Position numbers and translations under genes: made by a program. This document shows, piece by piece, positions 7,560-14,511 of a DNA stretch of 17,246 nucleotides. The DNA is from DSAR01 sp034437315 (GTDB taxonomy: Bacteria > Chloroflexota > Anaerolineae > B4-G1), in contig DAOTUC010000244.1 in assembly GCA_034437315.1 (NCBI GenBank), positions 1 through 17,246 of the forward strand. The letters run 5' to 3'. Position 1 is the stretch's first letter. Each line of letters starts with the position of its first letter. Under the pieces are notes generated by a model. The model did no database searches and was not told the DNA's origin. It saw nothing but the letters and a program-made list of their open reading frames with translations.

Positions 7560-8071
7560 TGCCGACGATTTTGTTCGTGTGCACCGGCAACCTTTGCCGC
7601 TCGCCGATGGCCGAGGGGCTGCTGCGGGCTAAATTGGCGCGGGATGCGGCCCGGCGAGGCTGGCGAGTCGCATCGGCGGGCACGTGGGCGGTCGATGGAC
7701 GCCCCGCCAGCGAGCACGCCATCGCCGAGATGGCCCGCCGGGGCATTGAGATCGACGATCACCGCTCCCGCAGCGTGACCCGTGAAAGGATGGCCCAGGC
7801 CGATCTCGTCCTGGCGATGACGCGCAACCACGTAGAGGCGTTAGAGAGCGCGTTCCCCGATCAAGCTCACAAAGTGCATCTGCTCAGCGAGATGGCGGGC
7901 CGAAGCGGCGACGTCGACGATCCTTACGGCGGCTTGCGACAGGATTACGCCCAGACCGCCGGGGAGTTAGAGCGCTTTATCGACGAGGGCTATGAGCGGA
8001 TTATTGGTATCTTCTCAATAATTCGGGGAATAGTTTGTAGTAACCGCTTCAGCGGTCATTTTGACGGCTAA
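7559..8071 (+). CDS. Low-molecular-weight protein tyrosine phosphatase with MITE-derived C terminus
   Basis: This 170-residue phosphatase has the LMW-PTP active-site loop VCTGNLCRS near its N terminus (nucleophile C8, R14) and the general acid D121 in DDPYGG. Family members dephosphorylate protein tyrosines and often regulate exopolysaccharide export; some act on phospho-arginine, which the sequence cannot distinguish. The ATG at 7559 shares its A with the preceding stop, and GGAGG lies upstream. The last 21 residues, from G150 on, are encoded by an inserted palindromic element. Removing the element and one copy of its target duplication restores a reading frame ending I-I-A-Y-C-A with TAG at 8135-8137, a 153-residue protein of normal family length. 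The enzyme is probably still active because the catalytic parts are upstream. Confidence 0.93.
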   Translation: MPTILFVCTGNLCRSPMAEGLLRAKLARDAARRGWRVASAGTWAVDGRPASEHAIAEMARRGIEIDDHRSRSVTRERMAQADLVLAMTRNHVEALESAFPDQAHKVHLLSEMAGRSGDVDDPYGGLRQDYAQTAGELERFIDEGYERIIGIFSIIRGIVCSNRFSGHFDG

Positions 8072-8123
8072 AGCCGTTACTACGAACATTTCTCCCCTAC
8101 TTTTTGAGAAGATACGATTATTG
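7999..8123. mobile_element. 109-bp MITE-like palindromic element with 8-bp target site duplication
   Basis: The element runs 8007-8115. Its ends are perfect 12-bp inverted repeats, GTATCTTCTCAA (8007-8018) and TTGAGAAGATAC (8104-8115), and most of the interior is also inverted: GTAGTAAC at 8037-8044 against GTTACTAC at 8076-8083. It is flanked by identical GATTATTG at 7999-8006 and 8116-8123, a target site duplication showing insertion by transposition. Two inner mini-hairpins (CCGCT-TC-AGCGG and ACGGCT-AA-AGCCGT) differ from each other by compensated changes. It has no coding capacity, so it would need a transposase supplied in trans. It sits between convergent genes; proS keeps its stop because the stop lies within the right duplication. 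Confidence 0.88.
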
Positions 8124-9878
8124 CGTATTGCGCTTAGGCCCAATATAGTCCTGTTCCAACGTCTGACGAATCCTATCGTTCAGATCCTCTGTCGCCGCCA
8201 CCGCGCGATCATCCGACCAGCGTGCTTTGACCTCCACGCCCCCAGCTTTCAGGCTGCGTCGGCTGACCGTCAAGCGGACGGGGCAGCCGATCAGATCGGC
8301 GTCGGCGAATTTGACGCCCGCCCGTTCGTCCCGGTCGTCGTATAGCACCTCGAACCCCGCCTCTTGTAGTTGAGCGTAGACGGCGTCCCCCTGTTCAAGG
8401 ATTGACTCATCGTCGCCCAACGTGAGCAGGTGGACGTCGAAGGGGGCGATTGCCGGCGGCCAGATGATCCCCTCCTCATCGTGGTGCGCCTCGATGATGG
8501 CGGCCATTAAGCGCCCCACGCCGATGCCGTAGGAGCCCATCATAATCGGGCGCTCCTGTCCATCCGCGTCCCGGAAATTCGCGCCGACCGATTCCGCGTA
8601 ATGCGTGCCCAGTTTGAAACAATGGCCCAGCTCAATGGCCGATTCCGCCTTCAGCGTTCCCTCGCAATGGGGGCACAGGTACCCGTCTTGCGCCTGTGCG
8701 ACGTCCTCCAGAACCGTGACCTCGAAATCGCGGGGATAGTTGACGCCGGTCAGGTGGAAGCCAGGGCGATTGGCCCCGGCGACGAAATTCTGCCCGGCCT
8801 GGATAGATGGGTCGGCGATGACGATGACGCCCGCCTCCTCGCCCGGCTTTCGCACACGTAGGCCGACCGGTGAGCCGTATCCCGGTTCGCCGCCCACAGC
8901 CCGGATCGCATCCCCGGTCGCTGTATCGAGCGTCCCGCCGCCGAGCGTGTTCAACAGTTTCGTCTCGTTGACCTCCAGGTCGCCGCGGATGAGCGCCATG
9001 ACCGGCGTCTCCGCCTCGTTTTTGGTCCAGGTGTAGAAGACCACCTTGAGCGTCTGGCGCGTCGGCACGCCCACGAAAGCGGCGACGTCGGCGATGGTCT
9101 CGCAATCGGGGGTGGCGATGGGTTGGGTCTCCTCAACCGGTTGCGCCTCGACCGGCGACAGCTTAAACTCGGCCCGCTCGACGTTGGCCGCGTAACCACA
9201 GTCCGTGCAACGGATGAAGGTGTCCTCGCCGTCGGGGTGGGGCAGCATAAACTCGTGGGAATCGGCGCCGCCCATCATCCCCGTATCCGCCTCGACGGCG
9301 ATGGGATCCAGGCCGCAGCGCTCGAAGATGCGCTCGTAGGCGGCGATGATCTTGGGATAGAATTCGTCCAGCCCCTCGGCGTCGACATCGAGGCTGTAGG
9401 CGTCTTTCATTCGGAACTCGCGCACGCGCAAAAGCCCGCCTCGGGCGCGTGGTTCATCCCGTATCTTCGTCTGGATGTGATAGACGACCTGGGGAAGATC
9501 CCGATAGGAGTTGATCTCCCGGCGGGCCAATTCGGCGACGACTTCCTCGTGGGTCATCGCCATAGCGTAATCGTGTTCGTTGCGGTCCTTCACCCGCACC
9601 AGGGCTGGCCCCACGCTGTACCATCGCCCGGTCGCTTGCCACAATTCGGCCGGGTGCATCACCGGCATCAGCATCTCCTGGGCGCCGATGGCCTGCATCT
9701 CCTCGTGCATGATCGCCTCAATCTTGCGCGCCGCCCGCCAACCCAGCGGCAAATAGCTATACAGGCCGGCGCCAAGAAAGCGCACCAGGGCGGCGCGGAG
9801 CGCCAGTTGATGGCTGGTCAGCTGGGCCCCGGTGGGGGATTCGCGCAGCGTGTGTCCAAAGATATGCGAGATTTTCAT
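8118..9878 (-). CDS. proS: Prolyl-tRNA synthetase, bacterial type with editing domain
   Basis: This 586-residue class II synthetase charges tRNA-Pro. The N-terminal catalytic part includes the TGRWYSVG region, motif 2 around RDEPRARGGLLRVREF (141-156) followed by MKDAYS, and motif 3 SYGIGVGRLMAA (449-460). Between motifs 2 and 3 (about 225-405) is the INS editing domain of bacterial ProRS, which clears mischarged alanine. It is bordered by CxxC pairs at 224/227 and 402/405, which may be a metal site. The anticodon-binding domain fills the C terminus. The ATG has AAAAGGAG upstream. The TAA stop lies in the target duplication of the adjacent MITE. Transcription appears to start about 200 nt upstream behind a structured, terminator-bearing leader. 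Confidence 0.97.
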   Translation of the reverse strand: MKISHIFGHTLRESPTGAQLTSHQLALRAALVRFLGAGLYSYLPLGWRAARKIEAIMHEEMQAIGAQEMLMPVMHPAELWQATGRWYSVGPALVRVKDRNEHDYAMAMTHEEVVAELARREINSYRDLPQVVYHIQTKIRDEPRARGGLLRVREFRMKDAYSLDVDAEGLDEFYPKIIAAYERIFERCGLDPIAVEADTGMMGGADSHEFMLPHPDGEDTFIRCTDCGYAANVERAEFKLSPVEAQPVEETQPIATPDCETIADVAAFVGVPTRQTLKVVFYTWTKNEAETPVMALIRGDLEVNETKLLNTLGGGTLDTATGDAIRAVGGEPGYGSPVGLRVRKPGEEAGVIVIADPSIQAGQNFVAGANRPGFHLTGVNYPRDFEVTVLEDVAQAQDGYLCPHCEGTLKAESAIELGHCFKLGTHYAESVGANFRDADGQERPIMMGSYGIGVGRLMAAIIEAHHDEEGIIWPPAIAPFDVHLLTLGDDESILEQGDAVYAQLQEAGFEVLYDDRDERAGVKFADADLIGCPVRLTVSRRSLKAGGVEVKARWSDDRAVAATEDLNDRIRQTLEQDYIGPKRNTQ

Positions 9879-10078
9879 TTATTTTCTCCTTTTACCCTTT
9901 AGATGACGACACAAAAGAAAGCAGCCTTCCGGCTGTCGGAAGGCTGGTAAGTCACTGAATCGTCGCTGGTTGACGTGGCTAACCGGATCCAAGCAGCGCT
10001 AACCCGCCCCCGAATTGGGGCCCCGGTTGCTAGGGATAGGGTATACGTTCATAGCCATAGGATGCTTGTCTCCTGATG
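9879..10078 (-). promoter_or_regulatory. Structured 5' leader of proS, class not recognised
   Basis: The predicted RNA of about 200 nt contains a strong G/C hairpin (minus strand of 9998-10032; AGCAACC pairing with GGTT-A-GC around CCCC/GGGG arms), a second hairpin closed by CGCTG/CAGCG, a possible outer CAAGC/GCTTG pairing, then the terminator and the proS ribosome site. This is the layout of a riboswitch or attenuator. Class II leaders of this kind are often T-boxes, but the T-box core UGGNACCGCG is not seen, and the nearest match (UGGAUCCG) would not fit the usual discriminator base of tRNA-Pro. Class is left open. Confidence 0.5.
9911..9946 (-). terminator. Terminator-like hairpin in the proS leader
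   Basis: On the minus strand CAGCCTTCCG (9946-9937) pairs perfectly with CGGAAGGCTG (9931-9922) across a 5-nt loop, followed by CTTTCTTTTGT. It lies between a promoter at 10085-10113 and the proS ATG at 9878, so it could stop transcription before proS unless antagonised. It could also end read-through from the protease gene. Confidence 0.75.
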
Positions 10079-10084
10079 GGCAGT

Positions 10085-10113
10085 ATGGTAACATAAGATG
10101 GCGCGCCTGTCAA
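10085..10113 (-). promoter_or_regulatory. Sigma70-like promoter for proS
   Basis: On the minus strand a perfect -35 TTGACA (10113-10108) is followed after 17 nt by TACCAT (10090-10085), with TG one base upstream making an extended -10. The predicted start is near 10078. It separates proS from the upstream protease gene transcriptionally. Confidence 0.65.
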
Positions 10114-10152
10114 CTTTGCGCCGTCGTCCATCTTGACGGACAGTGTTTGATC

Positions 10153-11355
10153 TTAACGCAGGTAAACTTGTTGTAAGGGCGCCGGCATAAACAACAGGAT
10201 GAAGATCACCAGTATTCCAATCCCCAGCGCGACTCGTTTCCGGTCGAGTTTCAGCGCGTCGTTGAGGGGCGGCGGGTGATGGTTGTTGAAGAATATGTTC
10301 AATCCTCCCCACGTGATCCAGAATCCCCCGGCGTTATTGCCATTGAGTAATAACCATCCCCCCCACCCAAACATCGCGATGATGGCGATCCGACTCAATA
10401 CGTTGGCCCGTTTTCCCAGGAGCGCATAGCTGATGTGTCCCCCGTCCAATTGACCGACCGGGATCAAATTGATCATCGTGACCAACAACCCGGCCCAAGC
10501 GGCGAAAGCGACGGAGTGAAGCCACACGTCTACACCGCCACTGGGCAAAATCTGGCCGAAGACGAGGTATTTTAACCCCAGATAAAGCAAGGAATTTCCC
10601 TCTTGCAGGACGACGTCCACGTTGGGCGGCGGCGCTTGGACGTTGGAAAGAGACAGTCCCAGGATGACCAGGGGAATGGCGACGATCAGGCCGCCTAGCG
10701 GCCCGGCGACGCCGATGTCGAATAAGGCCTTGCGGTCGCGCATCGGCGCGCGCTGCACAATGACCGCCCCCATCGTGCCCATCAAGCTCAAGGGCATAGG
10801 GATAAAATAGGGCAGGCTGACCGGGGAACCGTAGCGTCGGGCGACGAAATAATGGCTCAATTCGTGGGCCAGCAGGATGCTCATCAATGTAGCGGCAAAG
10901 GGGATCCCCCAATGGAGGTGGGTGAGCGGCATCATCAGGGCGTCGAGGCTCTCTGGGTCGATGAACATATCCGCCTCTTGCAGCGCGTTGGCCGCGCCGA
11001 TGTACAGGACGCTGAACATAGTCGCCAGGAACAACGCCGCGTTGACCCATAACCGGCCGGGCGCTCGTTCTTCCACTTCCTTGATGATGATGATCTCGTG
11101 CCCATCGTCAGACCAATCGCGTAGGATGGGCGTGTAGCCGAGTCGCGCGAACCGTTGCTCGATTTTTGGGAAGGCCGTTTCGGGGTCCTCAAGTAGTTGT
11201 CCCCGGAAGGCGATGGCGCCTTCGGCGTCCTGGAGGATTTCGTAATCGTCGACCCTCATCAGGCCCATAACCTGCCGCCGGAATTGGGCGATGAGGGTCA
11301 GCTTGTCGCTCGTCGTGACAGGCGACTGCTCGTTTGTCTGATCTTCTGGTCTCAT
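10153..11355 (-). CDS. M50 family site-2 protease-like membrane metalloprotease
   Basis: This 400-residue intramembrane zinc protease has an N-terminal cytosolic domain (1-100, with a YTPILRD-type alpha/beta segment) followed by several transmembrane helices. The zinc motif HELSH is at 164-168 within a hydrophobic helix, and the third ligand motif N-LIPVGQLDGGH is at 296-307. This arrangement resembles the cyanobacterial/plant EGY subgroup of site-2 proteases, which lack the PDZ domain of RseP. Family members cut membrane-bound regulators to release signals; the substrate here is unknown. The ATG at 11355 is preceded by GGGGAGTG. The gene has its own promoter at 11483-11510 and a leader with a terminator-like hairpin, suggesting conditional expression. 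Confidence 0.88.
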   Translation of the reverse strand: MRPEDQTNEQSPVTTSDKLTLIAQFRRQVMGLMRVDDYEILQDAEGAIAFRGQLLEDPETAFPKIEQRFARLGYTPILRDWSDDGHEIIIIKEVEERAPGRLWVNAALFLATMFSVLYIGAANALQEADMFIDPESLDALMMPLTHLHWGIPFAATLMSILLAHELSHYFVARRYGSPVSLPYFIPMPLSLMGTMGAVIVQRAPMRDRKALFDIGVAGPLGGLIVAIPLVILGLSLSNVQAPPPNVDVVLQEGNSLLYLGLKYLVFGQILPSGGVDVWLHSVAFAAWAGLLVTMINLIPVGQLDGGHISYALLGKRANVLSRIAIIAMFGWGGWLLLNGNNAGGFWITWGGLNIFFNNHHPPPLNDALKLDRKRVALGIGILVIFILLFMPAPLQQVYLR

Positions 11356-11476
11356 AAAAGTATTTTCACTCCCCGTAGAGACTATTAAAAAATTCGCTCA
11401 GAGGCCCGTCCTCGGGCCGATTAGCGCCTCCGGAACAGTGGCTAGAGCAATCATTTAAGACGCTCTGTAGCTAATT
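11356..11476 (-). promoter_or_regulatory. Leader with terminator-like hairpin ahead of the M50 protease gene
   Basis: The predicted leader of about 120 nt carries a hairpin (minus strand of 11426-11395): CGCT, a 4-nt internal loop, GGCCCG, loop AGGA, CGGGCC, 4-nt internal loop, AGCG, then AATTTTTT (11394-11387). Upstream, ATTAGC (minus strand of 11475-11470) can pair with GCTAAT (11425-11420), and this helix uses the same bases as the foot of the terminator. The two structures exclude each other, as in an attenuator or riboswitch. A small AGAGC/GCTCT hairpin lies between them. No known class recognised. Confidence 0.5.
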
Positions 11477-11482
11477 GGAGGG

Positions 11483-11510
11483 ATTATACCGCATACGGGC
11501 GAAACGTAAA
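11483..11510 (-). promoter_or_regulatory. Sigma70-like promoter for the M50 protease gene
   Basis: The minus strand shows a perfect TATAAT (11488-11483), 16 nt after TTTACG (11510-11505). The predicted start is near 11476, giving the structured leader. The -35 overlaps the left arm of a nested inverted repeat. Confidence 0.6.
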
Positions 11511-11569
11511 GCGTTCGTACACCCGGCGCGGACTGTGGTCCGCTTTGAGCGAACGGAGGTGAGCTTTAC
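11506..11569. repeat. Nested inverted repeat between the Mut7-C and protease genes
   Basis: Three nested pairings share one centre: GTAAAGC (11506-11512) with GCTTTAC (11563-11569), GTTCG (11513-11517) with CGAAC (11550-11554), and GCGGAC (11528-11533) with GTCCGC (11538-11543). It overlaps the stop of the Mut7-C gene and the -35 of the next promoter. It could act as a transcription end for the former or be a decayed palindromic element like the one at 8007-8115. Confidence 0.5.
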
Positions 11570-12036
11570 TCCAGCAGATCGAAGGTCTCCATCTGCTGTT
11601 GGATCTTTTCGATGTGCGTGCCGGGCCAATAGATGCGGCCGCAACCGGGGCAGCGATGGAATTCGGTTTGCGTCTTCGCGACGTAAGGCGGAACCCGTTT
11701 GGCGGCCTCGGCGTGGGAGATGGACGCTAAACAGGTGTTGCATACCGGGCAACGGGAGAGCGCCGAATCGGGCGGGGGGCCTAGGGCCTCCTGCACCTCT
11801 TGTATCTGCTCTTTCAAATCCTCGGATTGGATGAGCAGCGTGTGTAACCCCCTCCGTCTGGATAGCTCGTGATCGCGGGTGAGCAGTACGCGCCCCTCCG
11901 CGCGCGCTCGACGCGCCAGCTCCGGATCGGCCGCCTCGTTCTCGTAGGCAGTGTCATAACCCAACAGTCGCAACCACTTGGCCAGCGAACCGAGCATACA
12001 ATCGGCCAACAGTCGAAGTCGCTCCTCACTCATCAT
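11566..12036 (-). CDS. Mut7-C RNase domain (PIN-like) protein with zinc ribbon
   Basis: This 156-residue cytoplasmic protein matches the Mut7-C family. The N-terminal half is a PIN-like nuclease fold opening with LADCMLGSLAKWLRLLGYDT (acidic D12 and D29, then LLTRDHEL with D55), and the C-terminal part is a zinc ribbon with CPVC at 96-99 and CPGC at 129-132. The fold predicts RNA cleavage, but bacterial members are uncharacterised as far as I know. Two consecutive ATGs begin the gene (12036 and 12033); the second has better spacing from GGGAGGG and may be the true start. It is divergent from the Amt-like gene with 105 nt between them. Confidence 0.85.
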   Translation of the reverse strand: MMSEERLRLLADCMLGSLAKWLRLLGYDTAYENEAADPELARRARAEGRVLLTRDHELSRRRGLHTLLIQSEDLKEQIQEVQEALGPPPDSALSRCPVCNTCLASISHAEAAKRVPPYVAKTQTEFHRCPGCGRIYWPGTHIEKIQQQMETFDLLE

Positions 12037-12055
12037 ATCCCTCCCTTCCCTTCAC

Positions 12056-12084
12056 TTGGCGAAAACGGTGGAGTCTGGTAAGAT
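12056..12084 (+). promoter_or_regulatory. Candidate promoter of the Amt-like/regulator/kinase operon
   Basis: TTGGCG (12056-12061) and TAAGAT (12079-12084) are separated by 17 nt, each matching consensus at 4 of 6. A second candidate pair is TTGGCC (12084-12089) with TATATC (12106-12111). The choice is uncertain. Confidence 0.35.
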
Positions 12085-12103
12085 TGGCCCAATACACCAC
12101 TTC

Positions 12104-12132
12104 AGTATATCAATGTACCATTCTACTGGAAA
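12104..12132 (-). promoter_or_regulatory. Candidate divergent promoter for the Mut7-C gene
   Basis: On the minus strand TTTCCA (12132-12127) is followed after 17 nt by TATACT (12109-12104). It overlaps the Amt-like gene's upstream region, so the two divergent promoters may interfere. Confidence 0.35.
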
Positions 12133-12141
12133 GGAAACATT

Positions 12142-13719
12142 ATGACAATCGAAACCTGGCTTCCAGCGCTATTGGGATATTTGATCCCCCTGGGGTTTTT
12201 TCTATTGGCCTGGGGCGGGATGACGCCGGAACGAGCGCGACGATCGGCGACAGTCGGATCGTTGACCCTGGCGTTAGCGACGTTGGGCTATTTCGCCGTG
12301 GGTTTCGCCTTCCACCTGGGAGGGGCTGGCCTGATGAGCGACCAGCCGGGGTTATCGGGGCTGGATCACCTCTTGGCCGACCAGGGAGATCTGGCGTGGG
12401 GCCTGGTCGGCTTGAGGGGCTTTTTCCTGGCCGATCAAGCGGCGACGCCGGAAGCGTTGGCCCTGTTCTTGACCTATCTGCCGATGGCGGCGACGGCGGT
12501 CCTCCTGCCGGTGTTGAGCTTGCACCGGCGGGCGCGCGGATGGCAAGTAACCCTTCTGGGCCTCGTCGTGGCCGCGTTTCTCTTTCCTGTGACCGCCTGT
12601 TGGGTCTGGGGCGGGGGCTGGCTTTCCAACCTGGGGTTGGAGCGTATGCTCAATTGGGGGCACGGTTTCGTCGACCACGCCGGTTCAGCGGTCGTTTACC
12701 TGCTGGGCGGGATGGCGGCGTTGGGCGGCCTGCTGGGCCTGGGGCAGCGACGACCGCCGTCTGATCCAGACGCGCCAGTCGAAATGCCGCCGGCCCACTT
12801 CCCCTTGCTGGCCAATCTGGGCGCCTCCCTGTTCGGATTGGGCGCGCTGGGATGGGCGTTAAGTCAACCCTTCCACGTGGCGGACGCGCGCTTGAATCTC
12901 CCGTACACCGCCGTCAACGTGATGTTGGCCGGCGCGGGCGGTATCTTCGCTGCCCAGCTCTATTGTTGGTTCACCGTGGGGCATGCCGACCCGTTGATGT
13001 CGGCGCGAGGGGCCGTGGTCGGTTTCGTGGCCGTGGCCGCCGGCGCCCCCTTTATGCCGCCCTGGGCGGCGTTGCTCGTCGGCGTCGTCGCCGGCCTGCT
13101 ACTGCCGGTGGGCGTCTATTTGGTAGAACAAGTCCTCCGCTTGCCCGATGGCGCGGCGGCGGTCCCCTTGGCGATCTTCGGCGGGTTGTGGGGCGCGTTG
13201 GCGACAGCTCTTTTCGCCGACGGGCGATGGGGGCAGGGGTGGAACGGGATCGGCGCAGACGCCTATCACGAGGTTATCGGGCAGGGCGTGACCGGCTTCT
13301 TGCCGGCGGCCGGTTTCGTCGGCGATGGGCCGGGCCAGTTGGCGGTCCAATTGCTGGGCCTGGGGGCGATCGGGCTGCTCTCCTTCCTCGTCGGTTGGTT
13401 GACGGTTTTGGCGCTCAATCTGCCCTATCGCCCACGCCCGGTTCGTGAACCTGCCGCCGGGGAGACGGACGACACGCTCAATGCCGGGGAAGCGGGTGGG
13501 GCGGTTCAGATGGTTGACGCCGTTGACGGCCTGGACGAGGACGAGCGCGCGGTTGGACGCGGAGGCGTTGTCGGCTGGCTGGATACGCTGGCGGAAAAAC
13601 TGTTCCCCCAATCGGCGTCCACAGCGGATCGGAACGGGGTTGAGATTGGCGTTGAGAACGGGATTGAGAACGAGGTTGAGAACGGGGTTGAGATTGGCCT
13701 TGAGAAAGAGGAATTATGA
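12142..13719 (+). CDS. Divergent Amt/Rh-family membrane protein lacking the twin histidines
   Basis: This 525-residue polytopic membrane protein has about 11 hydrophobic helices. Landmarks align with ammonium transporters: WVWGGGWL at 154-161 (AmtB VWGGGLL), DHAGSAVVYLLGG at 178-190 (AmtB DFAGGTVVHINAA), and ALLVGVVAGL at 310-319 (AmtB ALIIGVVAGL), followed by the helix ending GALATALFA. At the first conserved pore histidine the residue is Y186. At the second, around 341-346 (VPLAIF), there is no histidine. Ammonium conduction as in AmtB is therefore doubtful; a sensor or another substrate is possible. A ~90-residue cytoplasmic tail ends in 4-residue repeats. The ATG has GGAAAGGAA upstream. 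The stop overlaps the regulator start by 4 nt (ATGA), implying coupled translation. Confidence 0.75.
   Translation: MTIETWLPALLGYLIPLGFFLLAWGGMTPERARRSATVGSLTLALATLGYFAVGFAFHLGGAGLMSDQPGLSGLDHLLADQGDLAWGLVGLRGFFLADQAATPEALALFLTYLPMAATAVLLPVLSLHRRARGWQVTLLGLVVAAFLFPVTACWVWGGGWLSNLGLERMLNWGHGFVDHAGSAVVYLLGGMAALGGLLGLGQRRPPSDPDAPVEMPPAHFPLLANLGASLFGLGALGWALSQPFHVADARLNLPYTAVNVMLAGAGGIFAAQLYCWFTVGHADPLMSARGAVVGFVAVAAGAPFMPPWAALLVGVVAGLLLPVGVYLVEQVLRLPDGAAAVPLAIFGGLWGALATALFADGRWGQGWNGIGADAYHEVIGQGVTGFLPAAGFVGDGPGQLAVQLLGLGAIGLLSFLVGWLTVLALNLPYRPRPVREPAAGETDDTLNAGEAGGAVQMVDAVDGLDEDERAVGRGGVVGWLDTLAEKLFPQSASTADRNGVEIGVENGIENEVENGVEIGLEKEEL
13633..13716 (+). repeat. 12-bp tandem repeat encoding a (N/I)-G-V-E tail
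   Basis: Seven 12-nt units run in frame through the end of the Amt-like gene; residues read NGVE, IGVE, NGIE, NEVE, NGVE, IGLE, KEEL. AACGGGGTTGAGATTGGC occurs exactly at 13633-13650 and 13681-13698, 48 bp (four units) apart, pointing to recent unit duplication. Slippage would change the acidic tail length without breaking the frame. Confidence 0.8.
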
Positions 13720-14432
13720 CGACCGTAGAGGCGAAGATACTCGTAGTCGAGGACGAACCCACGCTGCTGGACACCTTGCAATATAATCTGACCCGTCAAG
13801 GGTACGCGGTCTGTTTGGCCGAGGACGGCCCGACCGCCCTGGAAACGGCCCGAAAAGAGCGCCCAGACCTGATCGTGTTGGACATCATGCTGCCGGGCCT
13901 GGACGGCTTTGAGGTCTGCCGGATTCTCCGCCAGGAGATGAACGCGCCGATCCTGATGCTCACCGCCCGCGACGACGAGGTGGACAAGGTCGTCGGCCTG
14001 GAGGTCGGCGCCGACGATTATATGACCAAACCTTTCAGCATGCGCGAGCTGATGGCCCGCGTCAAGGCGCTCTTGCGGCGGGTGCGGTTGACCCGCGAGG
14101 AGGTCGCGGCCGGCGATCCGGAGATCGAAAGCGACGTGTTGGTGAGCGGCGACCTGACGGTCGACTTGACCCGTTGCGAGGTCTCTCGCGCCGGCGAGAC
14201 GCTGCACCTGAAACCAAAAGAATACGATTTGCTGGTCTTCCTGATTCAGAACCGGGGCATCGTTCTCTCGCGGGACGTGATCCTGGACCGCGTGTGGGAT
14301 TGGGATTACCGGGGCGGAAGCCGCACAGTGGACGTGCACGTGCGTTGGTTACGGGAAAAGATCGAGCCCGAACCGGCCAATCCGGTGCGCATCGTCACCG
14401 TGCGCAGCATGGGCTACCGTTTTGAAGAGTAG
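13716..14432 (+). CDS. phoB: OmpR/PhoB-type response regulator
   Basis: This 238-residue DNA-binding regulator has a receiver domain (about 6-120) with E12-D13, phosphoacceptor D56 in VLDIMLPGLDG, T83 and K105 in TKPF. A winged-helix trans_reg_C domain (about 145-235) includes LHLKPKEYDLLVFLIQN, SRTVDVHVRWLREKIE and VRSMGYRF. It would be phosphorylated by the kinase encoded 79 nt downstream and bind direct repeats. The Pho assignment rests on the kinase's sensor domain, the direct repeats with 11-bp phase after the kinase gene, and pstS; OmpR-family members cannot be told apart by sequence alone. It is translationally coupled to the Amt-like gene. Confidence 0.88.
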   Translation: MTTVEAKILVVEDEPTLLDTLQYNLTRQGYAVCLAEDGPTALETARKERPDLIVLDIMLPGLDGFEVCRILRQEMNAPILMLTARDDEVDKVVGLEVGADDYMTKPFSMRELMARVKALLRRVRLTREEVAAGDPEIESDVLVSGDLTVDLTRCEVSRAGETLHLKPKEYDLLVFLIQNRGIVLSRDVILDRVWDWDYRGGSRTVDVHVRWLREKIEPEPANPVRIVTVRSMGYRFEE

Positions 14433-14511
14433 TTGCTCAGCCACGTGCTCGAAAGAGGGTAACCGTTCAGCCGGGTGGCTGGTCGAGTGACTAAGATTGG
14501 AGGGTAAAAGC

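Noticed and set aside
9123..9902. 259-codon reading frame on the plus strand opposite proS
   Set aside because: It is entirely antisense to a well-supported synthetase, with composition explained by the complementary codons; no ribosome site or family match.
9879..10078. Canonical T-box riboswitch upstream of proS
   Set aside because: The conserved UGGNACCGCG core is not present on the minus strand, and the closest match (UGGAUCCG) would not fit the usual A discriminator of tRNA-Pro. Reported only as an unclassified leader.
12084..12764. 226-codon plus-strand frame overlapping the Amt-like gene
   Set aside because: Glycine/arginine-rich translation in another frame of the Amt-like gene, without a ribosome site.
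13506..14339. 277-codon reading frame on the minus strand
   Set aside because: It is antisense to the Amt-like tail and the response regulator; an artefact of G+C-rich codons.
14433..14511. Terminator between the regulator and kinase genes
   Set aside because: CAGCCAC/GTGGCTG can pair, but there is no U-tract and the genes are expected to be co-transcribed.
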